DNA of 64,000 nucleotides from Amoebidium appalachense (Eukaryota > Ichthyosporea), in the NCBI GenBank assembly GCA_963693365.1, contig CAVNZM010000010.1, forward strand, positions 8,742,001 through 8,806,000, in the 5' to 3' direction. This document shows, piece by piece, positions 50,386 through 63,184 of the stretch. Both the position numbers and the translations under genes were made by a program. Positions within the stretch are counted from its first letter, which is position 1; the number at the start of each line of letters is the position of its first letter. A model generated the notes under the pieces. The model saw nothing but the letters and a program-made list of their open reading frames with translations, was not told the origin of the DNA and did not search any database.

Positions 50386-53300
50386 ATGGGACCCATCACA
50401 CTGCGGCTGCTTCTGCTTGCAGCAGCCACGCTGGCAGCAGCAGGCCAGCCTGTGGATGAGCAGCTGGACGCCCAGGCAGCAAAGTCACTCACAACCACCC
50501 AGACTCCACAAACCACACAGCAGCCCCCCAAGACACTGTCAACACCCCTCACCCCCACCAAAGAGCAACCAACGAGCACCACACAGCCTCCCAAGTCCAC
50601 CGCCCCACCCACCACACTTGCCAGTGTGTCGGCCACAAAGCCTGCGACGACCAGCACTTCCAAGGCAGAAGCAAGTGTGGAGGAGCCTGCACCAGGCGAA
50701 TGCAACCCCTTTCCAAACAGTGCCAACGCCATACCCCAGTTTGTGACAGTACGGGGCAAACGGTTTGCGACGCTCTACAACTTCCACCCCTCCAAGGTCG
50801 GTGCAGTCAACCAGCCACAGTGCTGCCCCACACACGCCCTCCCATTGCCCCGAGGATGGGCGCTGGCACCAGATAGTGAGGAGTCCAGGCTGGCCGCCAA
50901 GATGTTTCCTTTTGGAAGTGACGCGGTGGTGTTTGCTGACGGCACGGGGTTCATTACGGTGGACAGTGGGCTCATGGGCCCGGCAGAGGACTCCTTTGTG
51001 ATTGCACGAAACGCACTGCTTGCAAAGGACGACAAGTACACGGTCGACCTGGCCACATTCCCCACCATGCACTGGGGGGGCACGTACAGTTTCTGTGCGC
51101 GGATACTTATCACACAGCAGGCGGGCCCTGAGGACCGCGACTACGTCAACACCAACACGTCGCGTGTGATGCGGGACTACACAACCATCGATGGAACAGA
51201 CTATGCGGCCATGGACAGTACACCCCCCACCCTGCCTTGGGGTGCCCCTGAGATGCCCATCAGGCAGGAAATAGCATTCACACTGCCGGTAGGCAACTGG
51301 CAGCTGGCTGGGCCACAGGAGGCCCGCAGTAAGAGTCTGCCTGCATTTGGCTGTGGATGTTTGGTCGCCGGGGACGGCACGGCCTACTACACAACAAACA
51401 AGGAGCAGTGCAGCACTCAGGCCCTGCACGGCCACAAGTCACGTGACGGGGCATGGGCCGTCTACTGGCCCAGTGCCCGCCTAGGGTCTTTGAGGGTGCT
51501 GCTGACGAGAAAGACAGCAGCAGTTGTACTCAACACCAAGCAGATGAAGACACTACTGCTTGCACCATACAGTGAGAGCGACACCATCCTGACGTATGCA
51601 CGCAAGATACTGGACGCCAAGGAGTTGGCCTACGACCTGGTCAGTGTGGTGACCAATGGCGGGCAGTACGCACGTGACCTGGACCTGGAGATCACGGAGG
51701 CAGAGGGCAGGAGGGCACGCTACCACACGATTGTGCTGACTAGTGATAGTCTGTCCTACAAGAGGTGCGTGCACACAGTACTGCAGCCAAACATACTGTG
51801 CCTGGGCTAGCAGACCGGGTGTGGTGGGCATACACATGTATACTGGGCTATGAGCATGGAGGTATGAAGAGGATGGTGGAAGGGAAGGGGGAAGGGGGAG
51901 GGGGAGGGGGGGGGGGGGGGGGTGGCGCGGGGGCGGGGGGGTATAATATGAGCGCAAAGTAGCGGAGATCGGGAGAAGGGGGCGAGGGGGAGGGCTAGGT
52001 GGCTGGGTGGAAGGGGATGGGGGGGGGGGGTAGAGGGAGGGGGCGGGGATGAAGGAGCAAGTGCATTGGGAGGGACGCAGGCCTGCAAGAGCATACAGAG
52101 TTCTTGTGTGAACTCACATCTGGCTAGATAGGTGCACACACACATATGCCCACCGCCATAAGCGGACATGCACGCACCCCCAATAACCCTGTGCCCACAC
52201 ACCCCTCCCTCCACCTCCTCCCTCTTCACCACGCCACCATCCACTCACGCTCACATGCCCTGTGCCTGCAGGGCTGACGGTGAGTGGGAGAGTGGCCTAC
52301 CGTACCAGCAGTGGCAGCGGCTACGTGCGTACTGTGCGCAGTATGGTGTGCGCACGGTGAGTCTGTTCACATTCCCAAACCGGCGCTACGGCGTGAGTGA
52401 GATTGCAGCTGACGGGGCTGCGGAGGCCAAAAAGGAGGGCTACATGTGGTTTATGAACAAGGGCCCGTGGATGCTGCAGAACGTAAGTGCAAAAGAAAGA
52501 GGGGATGGGTTGGGAAATGTGAAACTTAGGAATGAAAATTTGGAAGAAAGTGAAATTTGAAGACGGGGAAATTCGGAAAGAAGTTAAATATATATATGGG
52601 GGGGGGGGGGGGGGGGGGGAGGGGGGGGGGCAGGGAAAGATCCCTGAAGAAACGAGCATGGCGAAGAAAGGTCGAAAAGATGAAATAAAGGGGTTGTCCA
52701 CCCCCCCCCCCCCCCCCCCCCCCTTCCCAATAAAAACAGGTTCTACCTAGTTTGCCTGCTATTCGCGAATGTAGCTCATTTGTGTGTGCCTTTATTTCTT
52801 GTGTCTTTATTTGTGTGTGTTTTTATAAATTGTGTGTGTCTTATATTTGTGTGTTCTTTATTTGTGCGTGTACTTCCTGGCACCATAGTCTTCAACGTAA
52901 GCGCGCTTTTCGGATGCCGAAGCAAAAACACAAACACAAAAACCGACCCAGAACCAAATCCAATACCTTCCATCTACACCCCATCACATACTTGCACTGC
53001 ATTAAGTACTTTTCACACACATACACACACACACACCGGCGCACACCCGAGACTCACGAGAGCTATTTATTCATCCAATAATGCCAGTTGCTTGATATTT
53101 TGCCAAATATGGCATATACCACTGATTGACTCTATCCGATTACCAAATTAGGTATGGCGTGTGCCCGTAAAGCTGGACCCGAGGATCCCCGGGCCTGAGC
53201 CTGTGGTTTGGTTCTCGCCATCGGCAGATAGGAAGCCGACCCCTGGTACGTGGCACAGCACACATACACGTGCCAACACTCAAATGGACATGCATGCACA

Positions 53301-53728
53301 CCCACACACGTGCAGAGAAGCATTAAAGCACCTGCAAACAAACACAGACACTACAGAACCAGCTTCTATAAGAACACTAAATATAGATGGGTATGCTCAA
53401 AATTCACCGACTCACGTGCTTCTTAGTATTCGCCTGTTATTTGGGTGCATGGGAGTGTCTTGAGGAAGAGCGAAACAAGAAAACGATACAAGATGAATGT
53501 GTGAGCAGGAAAAAGAATACGTCGTTGGCTGTTTGGCATTTTTGTGCTGTTTAGAGGTGTGTGTCTGGTGGACACTCTCCACCGTTCAATCAGCCCCCAT
53601 TCACACATGCGCACAGTTCTGTGGTCAACTGACCCAGCCATCTTCCCAACCACATGCCCACGCACCAACACTCTTACACCACACACCCGTCCGCGCACAC
53701 GCAAGCATGCACATGCCCATGCACACAA

Positions 53729-53759
<31 letters not shown>

Positions 53760-53880
53760 GTGACAGTGTCGGGGGGGTCAAGCTGCCTGCCCTGCCCGGT
53801 GAGCGTTTTGAGGAGCTGCATTTCTTTTTTGCCTCCTCTGCTGACGTCCCACATGGTGCCCCCCTGGGTGATGCCGTAAG

Positions 53881-53914
<34 letters not shown>

Positions 53915-53982
53915 CCCCCTTCCCCCCTACCTCCCCTTTCCCCCTCCCCTATCCGTCCCGTACCCCCCTCCTCCCCGCATCC

Positions 53983-54014
<32 letters not shown>

Positions 54015-54060
54015 AAAAAAAAAAAAACACACACACACTCACACCAACACCCCCTGCCCT

Positions 54061-54123
<63 letters not shown>

Positions 54124-54549
54124 CACCCTTCAGTTTTTGCCTGGTACCCCAAAGCTCCTCCCACCCCTGGGTCACCCCATCACCTCCGGGCACTACTTGT
54201 CACGTGATGTAACCCGCTTTGAACCTGCAGCACGTTCAAACATCCCTAAAACCACATTGCCGCAATCCCCCATTCTCCCATTCATCTTCCCTGCTCCCCT
54301 TGCTTCTCTCCCCCCATCCACCCCCCCCCCCCCCCCCCCCCCCCCTCCCGCCCTTCCTTTCCCTCATGTCCACCAATCTATGTTCACTGTGTGCAGCACA
54401 TAAATACGGTCAAGACACCATCCTGACAACACGTGGGTGCCGTGCAACAACTCAATAACTATTCACAGACAACTGTGTTCCCACATGCACACAAACACTC
54501 CACCACTGCACTTTCACACTTTCGCACCAACCACTTACTCACTTACATC

Positions 54550-54582
<33 letters not shown>

Positions 54583-54686
54583 TTTCCCCAGGCCCTGAGC
54601 TGGGCCACCCAGAGTGTTCTATTCAACGATGGACTCCCCCTGTCTCCGGCCGCAATTGCTGGCATTGTTATAGGCGGGTATGTGGC

Positions 54687-54721
<35 letters not shown>

Positions 54722-54895
54722 CTTGAGCCTCTTCTTGTTTTGTCTTTGCCTCCTGCACCGTGCTTTTCATCGTGTAGTTGTATCTCCTGTCGTGTTCCGC
54801 AGTCTAACACTTTCTGCCGGTGTGCACGCACTCTGCTCCTCCTTGCCACAACCAATCCAATCAGTCCCCCCCCCCCCTCCCCCCGTCTCCCCCTC

Positions 54896-54930
<35 letters not shown>

Positions 54931-55313
54931 ACCCACACACACACACAGACCCCCCTCCCTGCTTTAGGAGTTTCTCTGATTTTGCTTATCTTCGTGTGTT
55001 CAATCGCACACATGCTCATCTCTGCATTCCGATTTGCCTTCGTGCTGTATTCCTTTCGGCAACACATTCTAACCCCCCCCCCCCCCCCATACACGCACGC
55101 ACACACGCATGCACGCATGTACGTATGTACGCACGCCCGCACACGCACGCACACACACACACACACACATACAGCATTGTAGGCATAGGCCTACTGATCT
55201 ATGCTGTTATAAAGCTGTGGCAACGCTGCAGCGGATTCAGACGCGGAGGAAAGGATGAGTTCAGCAGCAACAACAACATGCTCGATTGGAACAACGCACA
55301 GAGCGGTTACTAA
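50386..55313 (+). CDS. Mucin-like single-pass membrane protein, function unknown
   Basis: Predicted type I membrane protein. Exons: 50386-51764, 52272-52482, 53152-53245, 53757-53875, 54134-54208, 54592-54677, 55175-55313; total 2103 nt, 700 residues, phases consistent. Signal peptide at about 1-19 (MGPITLRLLLLAAATLAAAG). Residues 25-105 are Thr/Pro/Ser-rich and probably O-glycosylated. A large ectodomain with scattered Cys follows, then one membrane helix at about 646-667 (AAIAGIVIGG, then IVGIGLLIYAVI, split by an intron) and a 33-residue basic/Asn-rich tail ending NAQSGY. Residues about 385-500 (MKTLLLAPYSESDTILTYAR, IVLTSDSLSY, WQRLRAYCAQYGVRTVSLF) recall the N-terminal region of fungal Agd3-type secreted deacetylases, where a similar open/close-interval plus WxxLxxYxxxFGVR block occurs. 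This is recall only. No catalytic motif is recognised. A possible poly(A) signal, AATAAA, is at 55782. Confidence 0.85.
53879..54118 (+). repeat. poly(C)/poly(A)/(CA)n tracts in intron
   Basis: C runs, an A run at 54004-54027 and a CA repeat at 54062-54118 fill the intron before exon 54134-54208. Confidence 0.9.
54735..54810 (+). repeat. Diverged dispersed-repeat copy
   Basis: Resembles 21100-21178: TTTGCCTCCTGCACCGTGCT, CATCGTG and GTGTTCCGCAGTCTAACA. A still weaker relative may lie at 54985-55075, ending in a C run. Both are in the last intron of the membrane-protein gene. Confidence 0.45.
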
Positions 55314-56286
55314 AGATGGCATGCCCTTATATGGTAACTCAGGGCTGCATGGGTGATAGTGATTGGTCGCAGGTGGTGTGGCACGGATGAGGGTGACACG
55401 TGGAGCACGAGAACACGTGGCTTGGAGAGCAGTGGTAGAGTAGCAGGTGCAAAGGGGATGTGGTGGTGTGTGTGTGCCCGGGGGAGGGGCGGGGGGGGGG
55501 GGGGGGGGGAGAGGGGGGAGCTGAAGGAAGGGGAGAGGGGGCGGGGAGGGGGGAGGGGGGCTGGGGTTTCGGCTGGTATTGTGTAGTGTGTGGGGGTGTA
55601 TGTGATGTGCACCATGTAGTTGCGTAGAGTGCACACACATGCCGTGTGCACATGTGCCTCATTACGGGTGTGAATTATAATTAGAAGTCAGGTGAAGCAT
55701 GGTTGGGCCGCAGGCACAACATGGTGTACATACGGTGGCTAGCTGATAGTATTATTAATAGATTGATGATAATGGGTTACGAATAAATGTGTTTGAATGC
55801 GCACGAAAGCCGCTTTTCATTAGGAAGCGAAAAATGTTGTGTTAGAGTGCTGGGCTGTCACCACTGAGTTATGCACCAGAATCAACCATTCTACCTTGCT
55901 TTTAGTCTCAAATGTTTAGGGATAGTTTAATTTGATGTTAGTTTTATGTTACTCTGAGTATGATGAAAAAATTAAATGATGCACCGCCAGTGGCGGCCAT
56001 ATGACAAATGTATTGTATATTCCGTTGTGATAACACCACCACCACCCAACGACACATTGGTGCTCCCGAAGAAAGAAAGAAAGAAAAGAAAGAAAGACAG
56101 AAGAAGACTATATAGATGGCCGGTTTTAGGCCCTCTCTGAGCATGCACATGTGCATTGCTGAAGTCTAATACGTATAATCTGTGTGCACTTCACGTTCAT
56201 CATTGTGACCTTGTTCTGTGGTCCCCTTGCCGCCCCTCCCCCCCCACGCACACACACACCCGCCACTCCAGCCAAACAACCAACCA

Positions 56287-56343
<57 letters not shown>

Positions 56344-56952
56344 CACATACGCACATACGCACATACGCACACATACACACACACGCACACACATGCATCT
56401 GTTTTTGGGTTCCTCAAGGCGCCGACGTACTGGTACCCCAGGACACAATGATGGCACAATAAATTATTTAAAATTTCCAGTGAGCTAAATTAAAACGACC
56501 ATTAAGGTCCATTAAAGAGTCTGCAAAGGTCGAGTGTTCACGTGGTCTGATTCAGGGGAAAAAAGGCACGGCAGGGATTGCCGTTGCCCTAATTTTTTAA
56601 TGAATTGATGCTGCTACTGGGTGCCTTGCACCTGCACAAACTTAAACGCAGCCTTACGCTAAATAATTGGCACACGGTGCCACTATGAAAATACTTACAA
56701 AAGATTTGCTGTATATTCGTTTGTTGGCTATGGAAAAGCAGCAAAAAAAAGATCGTGCATTAGCAAATAACAAACTCTCTACATAGAAGGAGGGGAAATG
56801 GGCAAAGTGACACGTTTAAATTTTTGATCTGATTCGTTCATGGGAGTCAAAATTATCTTCATCAAAAGTAAACGTACATATTAGTTTCTTACAAGTTACC
56901 CCCTGCTCTTAAAAGAACCCACATGTACTCGGCTCACCACCATCCCCTCAAG
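55314..56952. other. Intergenic region between convergent genes
   Basis: Contains the AATAAA at 55782, a G-rich block (55480-55565), a CA repeat (56288-56345) with CATACG steps, and AT-rich unique sequence from 56460 to 56900. No gene recognised. Confidence 0.6.
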
Positions 56953-57144
56953 TTACCCCTGGGGGGTGGCCTGGGTATTCACGATGTTGTATTCGGGGTA
57001 GAAATTCTCTCTGATTTTCGGGTGAGACCGGCAGAAACCAAAGAATGCGCGCTCCCCATAGACAATCTCTTTATACTCGCTGTAGCAGGTGGAGGCAACC
57101 TGCGCCCCAACCTCATCCCCTGAAAGCTCACGGGGAAGGGACAG

Positions 57145-57219
<75 letters not shown>

Positions 57220-57556
57220 GTATGTGTGTGTGTGTGTGTGCCACGGTGTATGTATGTGTGTTTGTGCAAAGGAGGGAGGGAAGTAGGAAGTTTTTGCGGG
57301 TTTATGTAGTTTGGATGTGACCTGGTTTTCAAAATGATTTCATCGGCCTAACACCACAGGTGGAGACAGGTAACAAACAAGTCAATGCTTTGTCTTTCTT
57401 GCTTAAATGGGAACTGTCGGGTGACCATGTAACTAAGTGTATTTGTTCTGTTTTGTTTTTTATCTATTTTCTTACTTTTAAATTCATTTTTCATTTCATT
57501 TTTCATTTCATTTTTATTTTGTCTGCTTGTTTATTTATTTATTAATTTTTCTATTT

Positions 57557-57601
<45 letters not shown>

Positions 57602-59513
57602 TCTGCTGCTTCTGCTGCTTTGGGCTAAAGACATACACGAGATAGGTAGATAGGAAGAAACCGTTGGCTGGGTGCCCTTGGCGCAATTTGATTGGCATAT
57701 TCTTTTTCAACAATACAAAAATGCAGGGCCAAGGTGTGCCTCAGTGGCTATCTCACGACACGAGCAGTGGGGCAAAGGGGGGGGGAAGGACATGGGCCAC
57801 AAACGTTTGCATGCAACATGTGTGCGTGCCGGTGCCTGTGTGGGGGGGGGGGGGGGGGAGGGGGATGGGGGGGTTTTGCTCGATACCTGCTCACACAGTG
57901 CTGGCAGGGAGGGGTTGTAGAAGAAAGGAATGCAGAAGCGCTCCCTCTCAGGATTCTTGAAGACCACCCGATGAGGGGTGGCCACCAGATAGTTGTGTGT
58001 CATCACCTGAGGGGTAGGTGGTGTGGGTAACATGAAAGGGTGCCATTTTGACCCGCTAGCCCCTACTTGGGTAACCTAACCGCATATGACCCCTCCCCCC
58101 CCCACCCCTCTCCCCTCCACCCCTTTTTCCTTCTCGCCACAGCACACACCCCTTCCCTCCCCTGCCTCCAACCCACTTCTTGCCACACACACATCACCGA
58201 ATCTACTTATGCCATCCTCCCAACCCTTAATAGTATCGGAGCTTCATCCTCCAGTGCCCTAAGCCCCCCTCCCTTCCTCACACGGTATCTTCCTTACCAT
58301 ATCTTCCCCACCACACACACACACATTCGTCGCCAACCCACCCACCCACCCACCCACCCACCACCACCACCATCACACACACCTGCAGCATGTCCCCTAT
58401 GTTGATGACGTATGTGCCCTCAATGGGGGCCACGTCTATCCACTCTCCCTTGGGGTTGAGGGCCTGCAGCCCCCCCACATCATCTTGCATCAGCAGTGTC
58501 AGGTAGCCGTAGTCCGTGTGCACGTTGACTCCAAGCGCTGGCTCCTGCCTGTGTGTGCGCGTGTGTGTGTGTGTGTTTATGTGTGTGGTGTGTGTCCATA
58601 AGGGGTGTGTGCATGGGAGAGAGTGAGAGAGAGAGTGAGTGAGTGTTTGAGTGAGTGACATGTCATGTGAACGGGGAAGGCTGGGGGGGGGGGGGGGGGG
58701 GGGGGGAGGGGAGGAGGGGAGGGTAGTTAGAATGGATGATTAATGATATCAGCAGTGCGTGCACTGATAGGGAAGATGGGACACACACACGCAGACAGAG
58801 TCTTTACTCCCCTCGCCCTCACATGCAATGTGCCCAACAGCACACAAAGAGCATTGCATAGTTTCCCCCAAACCCCACCTGATCCCAGCATCCAATTGTT
58901 CCCACAAATGGTAACCCCCCCCCCCCCCCCCCCCCTCAAAAAAAAAAAAAAAAAAGGCACACACCACCAGCCACAATACAAGAGAAAATCCACCACACTC
59001 TTTGGCACTTTGGAGCTTAAACACACCAGACTCTCAATAGCCATTACACCGCAAAGAAGTGAAACCAGCACTGATCCCAAAGGCCGCAGAGTTAATCACA
59101 TGGAAAAGGATTGTGCCGTGGGTTTGGTGGGGGGGGGAGGGGGGGGGGGAGACATGGAGGGGGGGGGGGGGGATGGGAAGGGAGGGTCTATTACCCGTCT
59201 GTGGGGTTCAAAGCCTCGTCACCAAGAGCAACGGCCGGGGGATAGCGAAGGACCTGCAGAGCGTCCATCAGTCTTTAAATCACCATCATTTTAGCTCACA
59301 AATTCATCCACCCCCTCCCCCCCCCCCCCCCCCAAAAAAAAAAAGAAACAAATAAAAAAATAAACAAACAAATAAAAAAATATTAAAATAAGAAAGATAA
59401 ATACAAAGGAGATCAACAAGGACACTGCTGTTCCACGTATGCGGCATCAAGACGGCACAGTGCACCACTGACACACTGACAGGTGTACATAGAAATATTG
59501 ACCTGCAATGGCA

Positions 59514-59558
<45 letters not shown>

Positions 59559-60288
59559 CCATCCATCCCCCTGAGCGCACGTACTACCAGACACACACAC
59601 ACAGACGGCCAAGCATTGCTGGTACTCCCCCCCCCCCCCCCCCACCACCACCACCACCATCACCACCAATACATACACACCCATCTACACCCACCCACCT
59701 TCATGATGGCGTGTGGTGGGTTGCTACCCGACCCGAAAGTCCTATCGAAGTATCTTCTTTCTTGGCCCAGTGCAAGTGCTACCCCCTCCAGCAGGTCATC
59801 ACATAGACGTGAACAGGCCGCATGGTATTCGAGCACGGTGGTCTTCATGCCTGCAAATGCGGTCAAAAAAGGCACGGGGAAGCGATCACGGGGATACTAT
59901 AAAATAAGTGTGCGGCACATCAATCATACACCATAGCCACGTGCACCACTAGACCAGGGACATGCTAAATATCTCGGGGCTGTTAGCTATAAGGGGGGGG
60001 GGGGGGGGGGGGGGGGAGGGGGGAGGTATATGTGTGTGTGTGTGGTTATGGTCAGGATAATTTTATTTGAAAGGGTTATGACTGTACAGGCTAGACATGA
60101 CCGCAATCTAGACAGACGCTGCTACCCCCTGGTGCAACAACAACACCTACAATTCTAACAATCCTACAGTCGAAAATGTAAAGCTGCACACCAAACGGCG
60201 GTGAGAGTTATGCGACTGCATGTGTTTGTGTGTGTAACTGCGACGCATATCTGCAGAATGGGCCGGGGAGATTGGCGGGGTGGGTGTG

Positions 60289-60328
<40 letters not shown>

Positions 60329-60844
60329 AGAGGGACTGCATAAGGCATTATGTATAAGTATCATTCATATGCTTTCCCAATGCGGTTTGAAGATGCTGCG
60401 CATGATTTACTCTCCAAACAAGGAGTGAGGGTACTGTGTGCATATGCTCTCCTCTTCAGGTGATGGTATTTAAGGTGCATATACTCTCTCCATCAGGTGA
60501 TATTGCTGTGTGCATATGCTCTCCCATAGGCAATGGTGCTACGTGCATGGTAATCAGGGGTGATGACACTGTGTGCATATGCTCTCCCCATGAGGATGGG
60601 GGTTTGAAAGTACTGTGTGCATATGCTCTCCCCATGAGGATGGGGGGTTGAAAGTACTGTGTGCATACCGGGCAGCAGCTGTTCGTCGACAAACTGGTTA
60701 GGCCCATACAGGCCCATGTAGGCCGGCACGCTGCTGCGGTCGTTGCCACCAAACGGTGCCACCTCCGGCCCATAGTCGATCTGCTCACGGTAGTCTGTGC
60801 GCCCGGCCTGGGATAGTGCGTGTAAGTCATTGTGGCACACACGC

Positions 60845-60903
<59 letters not shown>

Positions 60904-61379
60904 CACACGCAACATGCAGAACAAGGGGATGCGCACAAGATTTTGCATCCAAAACGTCCACAACGACATGCACAAACAGACACAACACGCACACGTGTCA
61001 CAAACATTCTTACACACGCGGTTGAAAAACATACAGAAGAGATCCATGCATGACCCATTCCAACACTCCAAACACATACCGTGTTTTCAGCACCAACTGC
61101 TGAGTACCCCCTAAAGTGTGGGGACTTCTGGTTGTGGATGCTGAGTTTCTGTTCGATGCTCAGCCCAAAGAAGCTCTTGGCGTGGCTCCACATGGCCTGC
61201 TGCAGGGCGGGGTCTATGCCGTGGTTGCTAAGGTAGAAGAACCCCACGTGGTGCAGCGCCGACTGCAGCTGCCGCACATACTCTTTCTCATCCTTCTCCC
61301 GCAGGCTGAAGTCTATCACCGGCACACGCGTGAAGGCCTTTTGGCCCTCCAAGGTGGCGCTCTTGCTGGCCGCAGGCAT
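56953..61379 (-). CDS. 2-oxoglutarate/Fe(II)-dependent oxygenase (isopenicillin-N-synthase-like)
   Basis: Non-heme iron oxygenase of the IPNS/gibberellin-oxidase superfamily; substrate unknown. Exons in transcript order: 61379-61080, 60807-60669, 59850-59699, 59253-59195, 58548-58383, 58006-57895, 57119-56953; total 1095 nt, 364 residues, phases consistent. The N-terminal DIOX_N-type domain carries [25 protein letters not shown] and [10 protein letters not shown]. The core carries LRYPP, then [24 protein letters not shown] with iron ligands His227 and Asp229, GDMLQ, and the third ligand His284 in TPHRVVF. The 2OG-binding Arg is Arg295, in RFC rather than the usual RxS. The exon 6 donor is taken as GTGAGC at 57894 because only it joins in frame to the last exon ([20 protein letters not shown]). 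Length is typical for the family (about 320-370). Confidence 0.93.
59519..59556 (+). repeat. (CA)n microsatellite in oxygenase intron
   Basis: Short pure CA repeat. The same intron (59254-59698) holds a C run plus A-rich stretch at 59310-59385 and a CAC/ACC triplet run at 59640-59668. Confidence 0.85.
60436..60668 (-). repeat. 44-bp minisatellite adjoining an oxygenase donor
   Basis: Units with TGTGCATATGCTCTCC; clean 44-bp copies start at 60568, 60612 and 60656, with degenerate copies back to about 60436. The last copy stops at the exon boundary 60669, where the minus strand reads G|GTATGCACACAGT, so the array starts at the 5' splice site. Confidence 0.88.
60838..60912 (+). repeat. (CA)n microsatellite in oxygenase intron 1
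   Basis: CA repeat with CACG steps, 30 bp from the acceptor of exon 60807-60669. Confidence 0.88.
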
Positions 61380-61579
61380 GGTGGCTGCAAGGTGAGTCGC
61401 AGTGACGTGGGGTGAGGTGCCTCGGAATATGTGTGATGAGACGTGCGAGAGACTCTACTAGGTGAAAGGTTCCGGCCAGGTTCTGCAGAGCTGTTCACAC
61501 TGCCAGCGAAAAGCGGTTGTGCTCGTTTCATGTTGGCTCTGGCCTGAGCCGCTGGCGTTACGTCAGGCTCAGGTCTCTT

Positions 61580-61617
61580 CCTATTGGCTGTTTTTGGATT
61601 GGTCACTGACCAATAGG
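61580..61617. promoter_or_regulatory. Nested CCAAT/ATTGG palindrome
   Basis: ATTGGTCA-C-TGACCAAT at 61598-61614 is a perfect 8-bp inverted repeat. Outer CCTATTGG (61580-61587) and CCAATAGG (61610-61617) form a second pair. Located 200-240 bp upstream of the oxygenase start codon, it resembles paired CCAAT boxes. Confidence 0.45.
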
Positions 61618-61836
61618 AAACATCGTAGCTGTCGCTACCCAGTAGCTTCAGACCAAAAGCATTCAGACTTGGCCAGTGGAAAGCTGTTCAGGGCTGCTGT
61701 GAAGGGCAGCAGGTAGGGCTTTATTGCAGCCTCAGGGCAGCGCAACCCTCGGCCACCTTATCCATAAGTTGAAATCCGAAAAAGCATCCACAACCAGCGT
61801 GGGAAACCGCATCAGTGACCTGTGCAAGCACTATGC

Positions 61837-61874
<38 letters not shown>

Positions 61875-63184
61875 TTCCCTCCGCCACACACGCACCTTGG
61901 CTTCTTCACCCCTCACACATAGGCATACTTATACACCCACGCTTACAGTGGCACAGATGCCCCTGTTCCATGTTATGCTCCAGCAACTTTCACAAAGTCA
62001 CACTTTCCCCTACAGCATATGCACAAGGCTGTTCGGCACAGCAAACGCAATTGCAAATATTTTTGCGCATATCAGAGATCTCGCTGAAAGTTAGGCACGA
62101 ACGCACGCGCGCACGCACGAGCCTACGCCTGACAGTGTACTGTGTCCCTCCAGCTTGCGTGAGAATAAAAACCTTCTACTCTCCGCCTGGCTAGCTATAG
62201 GAAATCGTGATCGCTTCGACTTCAACAGCCACTACCCATCCAGCTCCAAGAGATTAACATGGAGTCGGAGTGGGATATGCACGCAGATGTGGCCAAGCGC
62301 TGCCGTAAAAGCGCAGTTGCGCCACACCTTGCCCTCAAAATAAAATCTTTCCCTAACATCTCGTAAACTAAATGTAGCTGCAGGGCTGAAGCATATGGGG
62401 TCGAGAGGGACGGCGGGTGTTGGCAGGATGTCTAGACAAGGAAACTGCAGCAAGGAATGGAAGGAGGGAAAGGGGAAAGGAAGGGCGAGCGAGGGGGGAG
62501 ATAGGGTGGACTTCAGTTTCCGTGGCTGCCGTGTTTCGGTTCTCGAACACATAGCAGGCGCAGTGCGCAAATGCAAAGACGTCCATATAGTCAAATGATG
62601 AGATGTTATTGGCCGAGGGGTGCATGCTTCGATGCGTGCTTGACGTTCTCCCTCAAGGCACTTCAACGCTTGGCTTATTGATGGGCGTGTAATAGGGCTG
62701 CTTAACCATTTTTTTTTCCGGCAAGCAATACGTTTTGTGTCCTTTACGTGTTTCCAGTCTGTGACCGCGTTGGCACGTGAAAGTCATCACATCACAACAG
62801 CCAAGCACAGAGCGGCGACGTCACAGCAAAGCATCTTGTGTTTGATTGGCTACAACAAATAACTTTTCTAGATAAATTTTAACATTAATCCCCTAACAGA
62901 TATTCACTAACCATCATGATATAATAAATAGTTTTAATATCATGTTGTCTTGCAGTCACAAGCTTTACACAGGCATGTCAGGAATTTTTGTTACAGGATC
63001 TTCGGGTTTCTGTAGCTAGTCATTTTGACTCAGTGACTGTCTCCCTGCGGCCCGGCTCAACATACTAGGGATGTTGCCGCAGGCGACTGTCACTAGACAA
63101 AGTGTCTGATTGCGCAAATTTTTTTAAATTTACAGCATATGATTATTTCAAAGTCGCATTAATAATTTAATGCGAATTAAGAAA

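Noticed and set aside
54397-54431. Extra exon of the membrane-protein gene (HKYGQDTILTT)
   Set aside because: Its end phase does not fit the next exon, whose frame is fixed by the transmembrane helix.
57887-57894. Donor CAG|GTATCG for oxygenase exon 6
   Set aside because: Would leave phase 0 and put the last exon out of frame; GTGAGC at 57894 restores the frame.
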